From the NCBI GenBank assembly GCA_030141605.1, contig JAQGDQ010000076.1, forward strand, positions 124,001 to 188,000: a stretch of DNA of 64,000 bases, in the 5' to 3' direction. Shown here piece after piece: positions 23,706 through 43,800 of this stretch (its first letter is position 1; every line of letters begins with the position of its first letter). The notes below the pieces were generated by a model, which did no database searches, was not told the DNA's origin, and saw nothing but the letters and a program-made list of their open reading frames with translations. Origin of the DNA: Tubiluchus corallicola (lineage: Eukaryota > Priapulida > Priapulimorpha > Priapulimorphida > Tubiluchidae). A program made the position numbers and the translations under genes.

Positions 23706-26700
23706 GTAACAGGAGAAATATTTTTGTTTACACCGTGTACTCCTAATTCTCTAATTTCTTCCAGAAATCGTTGATAGTCAGTGTGCTGATAGACAGTTTG
23801 TAAATATGTAAAATATATAACGTATAAGTTTAAAATAATACTTTATTTTTTGACTGATGCATTTGCCTCCAACAGTGTCTGTTTTTTAGCTTTCACTGAT
23901 TGAATACTTTAGTATTTTGTTATGATTCTTAATATTATTATGGCAAATAAAGATGTTACCTACTTACTTACTGTTGGATCAGCTAACTTAAATCCCTAAT
24001 TCAATATATATGCACTTTAACGTTCAAATAGGAATCCACGATTTACACCAGTCAGTACAAAATTCAGAATTTACAAACCACTCCTGTCAGCATTAATTAT
24101 CCCTCCATTTCTGACTCCCCTCTCTGGATTTTAAATAATCCTTACATGAGCCGTATCAGCATTCTTCTTTGAAGACATGCCTACAGATTAATAATGTTTT
24201 CAATACTGGTTAATATGTGATACGTTTAACATTGTGCCGGAAAAAAGCGTAAAACAAAATACGTAACCTTAGTTAAACGACTCCTCCTTTCTTCCCATTA
24301 TTTCGCTATATCAGAGCTGAGTGTGTTTAACACTTCAAAATGTACTTCTAGACTTCTGAAATTGCATTTTGATTTTTTAAGAAAATTGACTTTAAACTTA
24401 GCTTGATAACACACGAATTAAATAGAATGTTACATTCCTTAAATTAAATAATGGTCGTGTGATTCTTACTTACAGCGTTTATGTGTAAGACACACCAAGG
24501 ATTTTTAAGAGATGGTTTTGGGCAAGGATTGGTAAAAGCACTCAACCAGTATAGCACGGACAATTCAATGAAAATCATCATTGACAGGTAAGAAACAAAA
24601 CGGATAACCGACTAGGCTAACACTGCTTCGCCAAAAATATCGTCAAGTCTAGTATTTTTATTAGTAAGTAGAAGTAGTACTTTAGTTGATTTAATTGATT
24701 ATTAGAGGATTTTAATAAAACCACGTCACCGAAAAACCAGTGTACAAGTGTCAATAAAGTTTTTGCAAGACTTGTTTACAGTATGTTCAGTTTTCCAATA
24801 CCTATAATGTATGAGTAGCCTGCAGATCTATCCGTTTCTGACAAAAAATCTTGTGATTTTTCTAGATTATGCTGTTGTTCTGCAAAGTTTTATTAGTTAT
24901 TTGTTTTAATTCAGGTTACAGATGGATTTAAAATGTTGTGGTAGTTCCAGTTACTCAGACTGGTTTAATGTGTCTTGGCGTAACATGGATTATATAAATA
25001 AAGATAACAAAAATGTAAAACAGTAAGTAAAAAACATTATAACTTAAGTTGTGCACAATGCCACCATACATCTCGTAGCTAAAGAATACAATATTTAGCG
25101 AGCGCTTTTTATACAATTCGTTACCCTGTAGAAAACGGAATTAAACGTGTCAATAACAAGGGTCTACACTCTACAGTGTAGATGACTGTAATTAGACCAG
25201 AATCTTTTTGATTATCAACGATGACCCTCTAAAATATTTTCTAAAATAAATTGATATGTGATAGTCAATGTAGCTAAGCTTCGATGCAAAGAAATTTCTG
25301 CGGTTGAATTTTTTCATTGTAACTAAAAACAATGGTAACAGTTCTAAATTTGATTTACCGCCTCTGATTAGGTATTGCGTTGAGTAAGGTTTTTGTGCAG
25401 ACCACCTTGATTACTGGGTCAACACTAGAAGTACATTACGTACTCTGAGTGAAATTAGGAAAGACATCATTGTCTTTATCTTTACTTTTCTTTTTGACTT
25501 TTTCTTTTACTTTTATTTTATCTCTGTCCTTATTTTTGTGTTGTCTTTATTTTTATTTTCATATTTATCTTTATCTTTATTTTTACTTTATTCTTTATCT
25601 TTATAATTTTTCTTAATTTTTTATTTTGCCATTATTTTTATTTTTATTTTTCTCTTTATCTTCACATTTATCTTTATTTTTAAATCTTAATTTTTGTACT
25701 ATCAATTGCTTTATATTAACATTGCTGATTTTCTTTTATAGAATGCTAACTAAAGATGGAGAGTTGTTATTGGATAGTGTTCCCTTCAGTTGCTGCAGTC
25801 CAGACGTGCTAATGCCATGTAAGCAAAATCAGGTATAATTGTTTAACGAATCTTCGAATAGTTATTAATTGAACGATAGCATTAGGCCGCCAATGTTTTC
25901 CAATGTTTTTGAAACCTTTATAGACGCCAGGTGCAGCCGAGGTGCAATTTCATAAACTGTTCGTTTTGGTGAATGTGTGAACAAGCGTGCCCACAAACAC
26001 TTTGTGGACAAATGTTCCTAGCTGCGGAATCCGGGTGCGAAAGGGAATTTGTGTACTCCGACCTTGTACCAACAATGTTGAACGTGCTTGTTTGTCCACG
26101 TTTTTCAATTGTTTTACTTACACAATGAGGACATTATTCTTAATTCGATATGTAGTAAACAGTTTTATCTACAACCAAAGAAAAGGATTGAAACCGAACC
26201 GTTTTGAAATTTGCCATCACTAACGTTGTGACTTTTTCTGAGTGGCCAGACGACTGCTGTACTACAAACTTCAGGGCAAATTTCACTACGAGTTTACGCT
26301 AGCAAGCTTTGTCGCCAGCATGGGAAGAACGTTTTTAGTGAAAACGTAAAAATTACGTAACATGTCCCAGTTCCGAAGCGTTTATGAGCTGTTAGATTTA
26401 TTGTTGAAAACTAAAGAGTTAGCGTCAGTAATCCGGGCGCCAGACCTGTTACAGTTAAAATAACAAGTAAAGATGACTTAGTTAGTTCGACTTCTGTAGC
26501 TAGGTACTGATAGTGTGCTGTAAGGATTGAGCCATGCTTGTGGGTCTATAGCTCAGGTGATTAGAGCAAGTGTGATCTATGGTTCAAGTCCCGACAAGCT
26601 CATAGTTTTGCAAAGTTGTTTCTTGCAGTTACATTTAACTCATTAACAATTACATTTATTGTTAATAAATACATAAACAGTTAGGTTTGTTAATTCTGGC

Positions 26701-27900
26701 TTACCGTATCATCGACAAAAATTCCAGAACCATAGTTTATACCACTGAGCAAGTCTGCAAAAGTTAAGAAATTCAGCCTAAAATAATTACGAGTGTTATT
26801 GTTGTTAATATTTGCATAGATAAAGAAACAGTTAGCAGAAAATCAGACTATTACACTGCACACGAAAGGATGTAAGGATGCCTTGGCTGAATATTTAACT
26901 GAAACACTTATGGAAAAGACCAGCCGCTTAATATTCTGGACATATGGTTTAGCGGTAAGATTTTTTTCATCAAGTCTGTGCATGCGCTTCACTCACGCAC
27001 TTATTCGTGTATTCATTTATTCGCTTGTTTGTTCGTTCATTTATTCTTTCTTTCGTTCATTTATTCATCTTATCGTTCATGAATATCCGTATATTATATC
27101 GCTGATTCTGTTAGTTACTTGTTCATTCATTCGTTGTTTCTTTATTTGTTTGTTTGTCTGTCCGTTCATCTGTTCATTTATTCTTCTGGTATTTCGTTCA
27201 TTCATTTATTCATTGTTTCATTCATTTGTTGGTTCGTTCGTTCATTCATTCACTTTTTTCATCTTTTTATTTAGTAGTTCGTTTATCCACTCATACAGTT
27301 ACTGATGATTTACACTTATGATTCATTACAATCATTCATCTGTTTATTCGTGGATTAATTTGTTTATTAATTCTCTCATTTTTGCACTTACTTTCATTCA
27401 CTTCTTCATCTATTTATTAATTTCATTTATTCAGTTATGTAAAACTGACTAGTTACGACTTTTCTCAACTAGCATTTACCTTTCTATAGTGGATCGTTTT
27501 CATTCAAGCACGTTATCTTTCCACTACCATCAGCACGGCCATACTTTGGGGATACCCAACTGGAGAGGCACCCGGCTACCTGTGCGAAAGATGCCCCTGT
27601 GGTTGCTGTGACGACGGCGGTCAAATGCCACCGCCTCCCAAGGAAGGTGCTGAAGATGAAGATGAAGAAGAAGACGAGGAGGACACTTCACAACCAAGTC
27701 AGTCCTACAGCGAGGAGCAGGAGGGATCCCCGCATCACGAAAAGAAAAGAAAAGATAAGAAGGGTAAATCAAAAAAGGGAAAGGGCAAGTCAGATACTTC
27801 AAAAAAGAGTAAACCAGCAAAAAAGCCCAAAGCAAAAAAACCGAAAACTAAAAAGCCAAAAATGAAAAAACCGAAAATGAAAAAAATGAAATTTAAATAA
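23360..27900 (+). CDS. PRPH2-like: Peripherin/ROM1-like tetraspanin (6 exons)
   Basis: Six exons join in frame to 400 residues. Four membrane spans lie at about 20-43, 58-80, 94-118 and 256-272. The large extracellular loop carries Cys160-Cys161-Gly, Cys206-Cys207, Cys215 and Cys237, the six-cysteine tetraspanin pattern. The runs RLQMDLKCCGSSSYSDWFNV and LLLDSVPFSCCSPDVLMPC match vertebrate peripherin-2/ROM1, which shape photoreceptor disc rims and form oligomers. The Cys that links peripherin dimers (human Cys150) has no clear counterpart: the equivalent position reads NSMKIIIDR. The cytoplasmic tail is unusual, with Cys296/299/301/303/304 next to the membrane, an acidic run (about 318-330), then KKPK-type Lys repeats to the end. 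Family call is secure; a photoreceptor role is not shown. Confidence 0.92.
24476..24587 (+). CDS. PRPH2-like: Tetraspanin exon 2
   Basis: Residues 116-153, the start of the large loop (FLRDGFGQGLVKALNQYSTD), comparable to peripherin LGQGLKNGMKYYRDTD. Confidence 0.88.
24915..25022 (+). CDS. PRPH2-like: Tetraspanin exon 3 (CCG motif)
   Basis: Residues 153-189, with the diagnostic CCG and SDWFNVSW matching peripherin RDWFEIQW. Confidence 0.92.
25480..25690 (+). repeat. CTTTAT/TTTTAT-rich simple repeat
   Basis: Degenerate pyrimidine-rich tandem repeat of 6-mer type just before tetraspanin exon 4. It could act as an extended polypyrimidine tract. Confidence 0.75.
25742..25832 (+). CDS. PRPH2-like: Tetraspanin exon 4
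   Basis: Residues 189-219, with SVPFSCCSPDVLMPC, the second loop cysteine cluster of peripherin (GVPFSCCNP..PRPC). Confidence 0.92.
26540..26604 (+). repeat. tRNA-like fragment
   Basis: An A-box-like tagctcaggtgattag and a B-box-like ggttcaagtcc are spaced as in a tRNA, but the anticodon arm is reduced and the acceptor and T stems do not pair cleanly. A tRNA pseudogene or tRNA-derived SINE head, in tetraspanin intron 4. Confidence 0.35.
26820..26954 (+). CDS. PRPH2-like: Tetraspanin exon 5
   Basis: Residues 220-264: the last loop cysteine (KGCKDAL) and the start of membrane span 4. Acceptor tgcatag, donor gtaaga. Confidence 0.88.
26990..27430 (+). repeat. TTCATT/TTCG-type degenerate tetranucleotide repeat
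   Basis: A long tract of ttcattcattcgttcattt units in tetraspanin intron 5. Open frames across it are simple-repeat artefacts. Confidence 0.8.
27490..27900 (+). CDS. PRPH2-like: Tetraspanin exon 6, charged C-terminal tail
   Basis: Residues 265-400. The end of span 4 (WIVFIQARYL) is followed by LCERCPCGCCDDGG, an Asp/Glu run, and a Lys-rich end with five KKPK-like units before TAA at 27898-27900. Tail length and composition differ from vertebrate peripherin. Confidence 0.88.
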   Translation, partial: WIVFIQARYLSTTISTAILWGYPTGEAPGYLCERCPCGCCDDGGQMPPPPKEGAEDEDEEEDEEDTSQPSQSYSEEQEGSPHHEKKRKDKKGKSKKGKGKSDTSKKSKPAKKPKAKKPKTKKPKMKKPKMKKMKFK

Positions 27901-28043
27901 TTGTAATTTAGCACTGTTTATTGTGATAAATATTTAAATCGTGATTAAAAAATTTATTGAACGATTTGCAACAGGAATTTCTGATTTATGTATGTAAATA
28001 ATTGCAATTTACATTGAACGTTCAAGTTTATCAAAATGAACAA

Positions 28044-28049
28044 AATAAA
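28044..28049 (+). terminator. Poly(A) signal of the tetraspanin gene
   Basis: AATAAA about 145 bases after the stop codon, in an AT-rich 3' UTR. Confidence 0.55.
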
Positions 28050-28349
28050 GTTGTTGATACAGCAGTTCTAAAAATTTATCCAGCTTCACTTTCAGTTTAA
28101 ATTTCATTAGTTTTATGCCAGTAAGTGCCTGAAGGTGCTGAATTATTCAGTTTCTTCATAATTTTTATAATTAACAACTCAGTTTGATTGCGATCGTATC
28201 ATAGACAGTTGTTCATTTTATCGCTTTTTGTGTGGACATGAGTATTAATGTAATCCCAAAAAGTCTGATAATAATTATTTATGCGATCTCAAGCAGTCGC
28301 CACTGTATACAATATCACAGTCACGGTCGTAATTATTTCTTGCAAATAA

Positions 28350-28355
28350 TTTATT
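28350..28355 (-). terminator. Poly(A) signal of secA
   Basis: AATAAA on the minus strand about 75 bases after the secA stop codon. The two convergent genes therefore end within about 300 bases of each other. Confidence 0.55.
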
Positions 28356-28427
28356 AACACCTGTTTTAACAAGCTCTCGAAATTTACAGGTGTTGAAACC
28401 ATTTAAAAAGAGAACATCAAGCATGTT

Positions 28428-36324
<7,897 letters not shown>

Positions 36325-36658
36325 CTTATTGACTGCTGTCCATTAATGTTATCAAGCAATTTCATAGCCTTTTCTCCAAAACGCTTTTTCAGTTACACAC
36401 AGTTACTCCTCGGCTGTTTGTGTTTTACTCATAATAAATGATTGCGGGCGTATTAATTGTATCCCAAATTGGCCGTATTTCCAGCCAGAGTTTCGCGCCT
36501 CTCACAAGAGCTTCTCTCAAGCATTAAACGCGATGATACACTCAAATGATTCCAATGATAACGTCAAATTAAATTTACCTAAAGTCAACTCGCTTCACAA
36601 AGAGCTATATGCGCGAGGTATCGCTTGGGTCGGGCCGGTCCTCCCCCTATCTTTTCCG

Positions 36659-36666
36659 TATAAGTA
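36659..36666 (+). promoter_or_regulatory. Candidate TATA box, possible distal secB promoter
   Basis: TATAAGTA follows GC-rich ggtcgggccggtcctccccc; a second TATAAA lies at 36672-36677, and a possible 5' exon could end at the gtaaga at 36843. Placement only 335 bp from the secA start would make the two genes share a divergent promoter. Speculative. Confidence 0.25.
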
Positions 36667-39600
36667 GTCTCTATAAACAGAGTGTTTATTTAGTTCATTT
36701 GTGAATCAGAATTGTTCGCTGATTAGTGCAATTTTTGCGAAAATAGCAAATCGAAACACAACGCCAGCGTTGATGGTTTTTTACTGGCCGATTTTTGGGT
36801 GCAAATACAGAAAGTGGGTGAAAATAGCTGCGGGTGGATCATGTAAGATGGAAAACTTTGGGTAACTTGTTACAGTTTGAATTGCTTTCTAAATGCAGTT
36901 GAATTTCAAGTGTTTTGAAATGTTGACAGAATTGCCTGGGAGAGGCTTTGATGGCTTTCCCCAACAACAAAAGAAGTTATGATTTACAAAAAACTTACAC
37001 GCATATTCAAGCTGATATTAATAGCAGAAATCCGCTCTAAGCATCACAAAACCCTATTGTCTAAATGCAGGAAAATTGTTTGATTTTGAAATTGTTTTAA
37101 CGCCCTTTACTGCAGTGTCTATACCTAAAATAGTATAGATCAAGAGATGACAGAAATTCATATTATTTTTATAATTAATTTAAAATCTTTAATAAAGCGA
37201 GATTATTGTTAATTTAATTAATCATATATAACATTAGATGTAGTTTCAATATATGACCAGTTAAAATCTCAAGGATTCATTAGGATTTTATATAATAAAT
37301 TAACTACTACGAACTTACTTTATTTGGATTAAAATTAATTTAAGTAAATTTAATTAGTGCAAAGACTAAATATTAGTCTTTACGTGTACCTGCTGCAGCC
37401 ATGTATACATAAATACGAATGTGTATTTTCTATTTGAATGTGTATTTTTTATTTTGTACCATTCAGCGAATAAGTTGAAATTAATTTTAGCGGACCACAC
37501 TTAAAATAAATCAGTTGAAAATGAGATTCTAATAATAAACAGCAGCAAAATGGCTATTATCAATAATTATCTAACACTGAAGAAAAGAGCTAGAAAAACT
37601 GGCTGGAATCTACTGGTTACATACGCAAAAGTGTGTGGAAAAAGCGAAACACATTTAACTCTTCCTGGTAGTTTTGAAATTTGTTCGCAAACGTCGTTCA
37701 GTGACAATTGTTAGAAAGCGTTGCAAATACTATTCCAAGCACATCTGTATTTGTTAAAATATTTCTTTTCTACATCAATTTTCCCTTGCGTTTTTTCTTC
37801 CATTTCCAGTGTTTAGTTTTTATTCAATACTGCTGCACATGTTTAACCACATAAGCCTTCAAACGATAGCTGTTACAAATGAATCTCACAAATTCCAAGC
37901 AAGTCTTTCCATTTCTGAGAGGACAAAAATTATTTATTAAGTACTTCTTAACGTGTAATTCTGCTCAACATTATTTATGATTGAAGACTTGTTGCACACT
38001 TAATTGCTTTTGCTCCTCGCCACAATTAAGATTCGCACAAAACTTTCATCGTTGAATGAGAAGCCCAGGGTTTGTCTTGAAAATTCACACCAAATCTGGA
38101 AACTCACGACACGAGGCGTCTAAATGAGAAAGTGAAAGAATCACTTAGTCATCATTATTAGAAAAATAACTTGTTAACCTTGGCCAAACTAAACAAATAA
38201 TTTACACTTGAGGCAATTTTCTTAAACTCAAATTACTTGATAGCAGACCTGAATTTACTAATTGCAAGTATGAATTTATTGTTATTATTATTTCGTAATT
38301 GGTCGAGCGAGTTGTAGCTTAAGAGGTTGAAAATCCAAGTTCAAAAGCTGTACAAGAAAAATAAAAAATAATGATCCTTGTGTGGAAAATATTCGAGTTA
38401 CTCTACATGTAAATGGATAGTCGTCACAAATAGACGATTAGATTACATTTAATTAATGATTTGAAATTTTGTTAAACAAAGTTTTACTTTCTCGAAGAAT
38501 CGTTGTGCTGGGGGGGGGGGGATGAAGGATCAAAGCCTAGTGGAGTCAAATACCGTTAATGATTTTAATCTAAAACGTTTTATAAAAACGTTAAGGAACA
38601 ATTCGAGTGAGACACATGCAGACAGGTAACTATGTTGCCAAAGAAATTAGCCTGACCACAGGGACTTGAACTGAAAAATACACGCGTGGCAAGGATAAGA
38701 AAAACAAATGAATAAAAGAGACCAAAGAGGCGACGCGAGAAAAGACCATATTAAGCCAAAAAGCAATACAATGTTATTGTGTTAATCAAGTTTAAAAGCT
38801 ACTTAATTGACGTGACGTTTTACATATTAACCTGCGGTGGTGTTGCACTAAATTACATCGAGGGAAATCGCTACAAGACTAACAAAAGTGACAAAAAAGA
38901 GGGACAAACGAGAAATTCGTCATAACCAACAGTTCTAATAAAAAATATTAGCGTAGAGCGCTCTGCTTTTGTCCTTTTCTCAATTCTCTTATTCTTCCAA
39001 AAATAATTGCTGCATTGTCCGTTCAGCACTAAAACATTTTCCGTTGTAAACAATGTCATTCAAATAATTTTTGTTGCAGGTTTGTAACTATTTACAGATC
39101 TAACCTGCGCGAATACTTTTAATTAGCGCCTATTCGCATGCTTTGCCCCAAATAAATGAAATTTGAAATTTTATTATTTGCCTTTAAAACCCTGACTGAG
39201 TACAATTATAAGAGGGCTAGATGGGCAGGCTATAATTTTTTGCGTTACTTGTTCCATGTATTTATATAGCTAGCTTCGAAGAATGCTAAAAATATTTTTA
39301 AAATGCAGTAGTGATTTTAACTCTTTTAACCGTTTTTTATTTTTGGTTCCATATGATTACGATGTATTTGACGTAGGCCTGAACATCTTTAAATGTGAAA
39401 TTTTTTGCATTATTATTAAAAATCCAGGCATGCGAACAAATGAATGTATCAGGATAATTAATAAATGGTTAGTTTGCTATAAAAAATGAATTAGCAGTTA
39501 CTATCAAAGATAGGCCTATAAATAAACCAAACTGTTTTAAACAAAAGCAATTTTTCCCAAAAGCAGTCTTCCATTTAATAATCTGTCTCGGTCACTTAGT

Positions 39601-40224
39601 TTCGGTAACCATTTCTCATTCCCGTTCGGCTATTCGCATTTCCTCAAAGATGACATCATACGACTATAACGGCAAGTAATTCTTGACCAATTAAAATTAT
39701 ATGCAAAACAACGCAAACAGTAGGCTACTATGGCTTGTTTGAAGAAGTAGAATACAAGAGCAAGGTTTTAGGTCAGGACACCCAGTGTAACCAGTATCTA
39801 TATAGTGAACTTGAATTCTGGTTGCTATTTTCATATTTTGGCACAGTTTGAGGGTGGAAGCGCTGTTATTTGTCGTCAAATAGAATACTTAGTATCGAGT
39901 GAATGTGCAATTTTTGTTTCTTTTGACACTTGTCGTGAGCTGTGTCACAGCATTTTGTTGTGGTTCGTCGAGTTAATACACAGGTGCGCCTTTTCTCTAC
40001 ATTTTAATTGATTTTATTGCGCAATTTGCCAGTTTGGAATATTTAAAAAGTAATCTGGGCAGCCATTGTCAAAATGAAATAGTTGGCAACAAAATTTAGT
40101 TGATATAGACATAGAAATACAGTGTCAAAGTTATACTAGCTTTTACTAATTTGGTACTAGCATTTACTAAATTTCCCTAGATGGTGAATGCCTTAAAATG
40201 TTGTTATACTGCAAAAAGTCATTA

Positions 40225-40240
40225 TAGCGCCATCTATTGA
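40225..40240 (-). promoter_or_regulatory. CTCF-like motif
   Basis: The minus strand reads tcaatagatggcgcta, matching the AGRKGGCGCT core of the bilaterian CTCF motif. It lies between the divergent secreted-protein genes. Single motif, function inferred. Confidence 0.3.
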
Positions 40241-40569
40241 CAAGAAAAAGAAAGCGCCATAAGCTAGTGTTTTTTTCGTGTCTGTCAGTATGAGATGTTT
40301 GCTTATGTGAATGTCATCTAGAATTAAGCAAGCGCTCTCCGTGAATGTGCATGACTGTCAATGCAAAAACTAATGACGCTGTTTTGTCTTACAAGAGCTA
40401 CTAATACTCACATATATACTTGGCAGTCTGTTACTCTGATTTTCTGGCATACCACTACTTGTATCGATTTATAATCTAAAACAGATTGTATGTCGTTAAT
40501 TGTCACGTTTCAAATAACAGGTTGTCAAAATTATTTGCGTCAAGCAATGCATTTGCTATATTGCTGTCC

Positions 40570-40810
40570 ATGATGATATTTATATTGATATTGATATTGA
40601 TAATGACGATGGTGATGTTGACGATTACATTGATGTTTATATTGACGTTAATGTGTTAATGATGACGACGACGATAATGACGTTAATATATTAATGATGC
40701 GACGATGACGACGCTGATGAGGATCATAGTCATATAATAACCACCAAAATGACGATAATGACGATGATAAATGTAGCGATGCAATAGTGATGATGATGAT
40801 GATGATGATG
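40570..40810. repeat. GAT/GACGAT-rich simple repeat
   Basis: Degenerate gatgatgac and gatattgat units, with a cleaner (gat)n stretch at about 40789-40809. Confidence 0.8.
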
Positions 40811-43800
40811 GCACTGATCATAGTGACTATATAGTGCTGGAAATGAGCAAATGACCTTTGTGTCATCAACATCTACAGAGAAAATTTGTAGAGAAGCGGA
40901 CAATTAAACTACTGCCCCTTGTAGCAAACAATGGCAAACAACGGTAACATAAGCATAGGCGACATTAGAAAGATGACAGTTACACTAATGTTAAAGTGGA
41001 CAATATGTATCACACCACGCTGGGTACTAAAAGTAGACTTTACAGTAGCAATCTACAAAAGTAAATTAACATTTTCGAAAACAAAGCTTCTATTCAAAAG
41101 GATGACACCTACAGCACTGTTACAAATAGGGACCTTGATGGTTAAACAAAGACTCCCTTTAGTAGCGAACAACCAGGAAGAGACATTAGAAAATACCTTT
41201 TTAGCTTCAAGTAACAAAAGTTTTCACGGTGTTTGTTTTAATAATTTAGGTCTGTAGGTTCTTGTATTTGTTTGTTGTAGTACAAGTATTTGGGTGGGTA
41301 ATAGGCCGGAGGCACCACAACTGTTAAGTAATAACAAGTGTTTAATAAACGTAACTAAATGTAGAGTTGTGTGGAGAGTAGTCCCGACGGCACTTAGTCA
41401 ACTATTCAGCAACCTTGGATCTCGACAGTAAATGAACGGATGATTGCTAGGGCATTCTGCTGAACTGCCTCGGGCTATTTCTTTCAAGAGAGAGAACATG
41501 TCTAAGCCACCCCTGCCATTTCAGCGCCTGACCTTAGATATCTAATTAACTAGATTTCGGGTTTACCCAGATTTATCCAGATTGAGTATACATTGCCATT
41601 GCAGAGTGCTAAACTTGAATAAAAAATAAAGTAAAACTTTTTATTCAAGGACTTCTTTTTGAAATGTCTTTTCCGAATAGCAGTTCCATTCTTACTATTT
41701 TGTTTTCCCTTAGCCCGTGTGTCTTTACCGATCCATCAAAAGTAGGTATGTCATACAAAATGCCTTGGTAATGCAGTGCTTAATGAATATGATGGGAAAA
41801 TCATTGTTTATTCAACAATAATTGTGTTTATGCGTTTGCTAGTTCTCTGGTGCAAACAATGAGTCGTATCAGCTGTCAGAGAGCAGGTCAGTAAGGCAGG
41901 ATAACGAAAATGAAGAAAAACCGACAGAGTGAGTCGGGTTACTGGACTTATTGACAGATAGACAATTAAAACAGATATTTTTATGTAGAAACGCCCTTGA
42001 AGTTTCTATTTCTGACAGGCGACATAGGAAAATACAGAGCATGTTCACGACAGATGAATTTTGAGACAATATATTTTGTGTAGTAAAATTTGTAGTAATT
42101 TCGATAATGAGCTAGAAGTATGTCAGGTCACTAGGTAAAATATCACATCTAAATTGTTTTCAAGAAAAAAATACTGTTCTAAAGTACATATTTTAATAAA
42201 TTATATAAATATTGACGAAAAATAATGAAAAGATCTGCACGAAAGTTGTAAATTATGGTCTGTCCAAAAACTTCAAAACTGTAGTTGCAAGTAAAATGCG
42301 CGTAAGAAATCTCATCCAAAGCTTTTTGGTCCTGGTTACCCGCCGCCTGCCGAAAAGTCTTTGAAAAGGAAGTTAGAAATTTGCATTTACTTAATTCTCT
42401 CCTTATATCGATATTAAAGTGAGATTTTCATTCCCTGCTCCTTTGGTATCTCACCAATGAAAACATACCAATCAGTGCAAGGACGTTATAAATCATGAGT
42501 CGAGGTACATCTTAAGTCGTAAATAAATTATACCTTGCAGGGTGTTGCTCGGGTGTTCCTTGAATGCAAAACCAAAATGGCTGTGTACTCTTTTGTTCTT
42601 AAACTAAATTATTGGAAAAATGTACGTGTACTTTTTTAAAGTGGTGGGTACTTGGTGACTAAGGCTAAGCAGTGCTGAACCTGTTCAAAAGCTGAATAGG
42701 TGACTACTCTGAAAATCGCGCCTTGGTTGTATTACATTTGTTTCCGACTGTTTACACATCCTAACATAACTAAGACACTTCTACTGGTTTAATATGACAA
42801 TAGGTAGGCCTATCTCACAGGGAGGCCTAAGAAGACTATCCTTTGACACTAAGAAAGGCTCGGATCTTACCACAACTATCTTATAGTGAGTATGCCTTGC
42901 CATTAAGTATTGGATTTGGCTTACCATGTGCATGTGCCGAACTTGACAAAAATATCTTTCAATTTAAAATTAAAATCTTTTCAGAATTCTGTGGGTTATG
43001 TTATACATGATCGCGAATTCATGAGAACTTTTTCTACGACTTCGAAAACTGAAATTTGGTAAATAATAACCGAGTGTGGAACAGAATTAAGCTCGAATCT
43101 GTATTGGTTGATGTCTGTACTGGATGTAGACGTGGGTCATGTTTAATTTTCATCACGGAGTCTACGGGTCACATATGGTTTATATACGCGTAATATTTTG
43201 TGACACGTTTTTAGTTCAATCATGTTCTAGAGTCCTACATCAACCCGTTAAAAATGAAGAGTTATTTCAGCAGCAAAATTTATTAAATGACGGGATTTGT
43301 TGTTCAAATACTCAAGCATTAGTCCCATAAAACACCTTTAAAATCAAAATGAATAATAGCCTTTTAGAAAAGCTTTCCCGCAAGCATCATGAGTGCTAAC
43401 TTACAGCCTTTGCTATATTACTGCATGCAGGAATGTCCAAGAATGGTTTATCCCAAAGAACCAGTTCGCAAAACTGATATACATAACCAATTTACAAAAT
43501 TGTAAACTATACTAGCTTTTTAAAACTGCTTTAGTCACACCGTATTTTTCATTCTTAATTATGTTCTTCGTTGATTACGGAGCTTAAAAACGATATAGCA
43601 TCGCGATAGATTGTACATCAAACCTTCACTGACGTTCTTTATTTTTATAATCTTAATTTCCAGGTTAATTATTATTGTAACCACTTTATATGCTTCAAAT
43701 TGCTTCGTTAGAGTCATTCTGATAAAGATAATATCAAAATAAACGCTATAGGCTGCTCTTGTCCTTAGCTCGCTCAGCTAAAGCACGGACAATGGACAGG

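Larger units (their letters stand above)
27901..28427. other. Convergent 3' intergenic region
   Basis: AT-rich spacer holding both 3' UTRs and the two poly(A) signals. No gene was seen. Confidence 0.7.

Noticed and set aside
26883-27305. 140-residue hydrophobic ORF
   Set aside because: Exon 5 read through its donor into a TTCATT simple repeat.
27599-27865. Arg/Lys-rich ORF overlapping tetraspanin exon 6
   Set aside because: Shadow frame of the Lys-rich tail; the other frame continues membrane span 4.
38508-38523. Run of about 12 G as a G-quadruplex
   Set aside because: A single homopolymer run without further G tracts; not enough for a claim.
40931-41257. 108-residue ORF in the secA-secB gap
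   Set aside because: No domain, splice context or codon pattern to support it.
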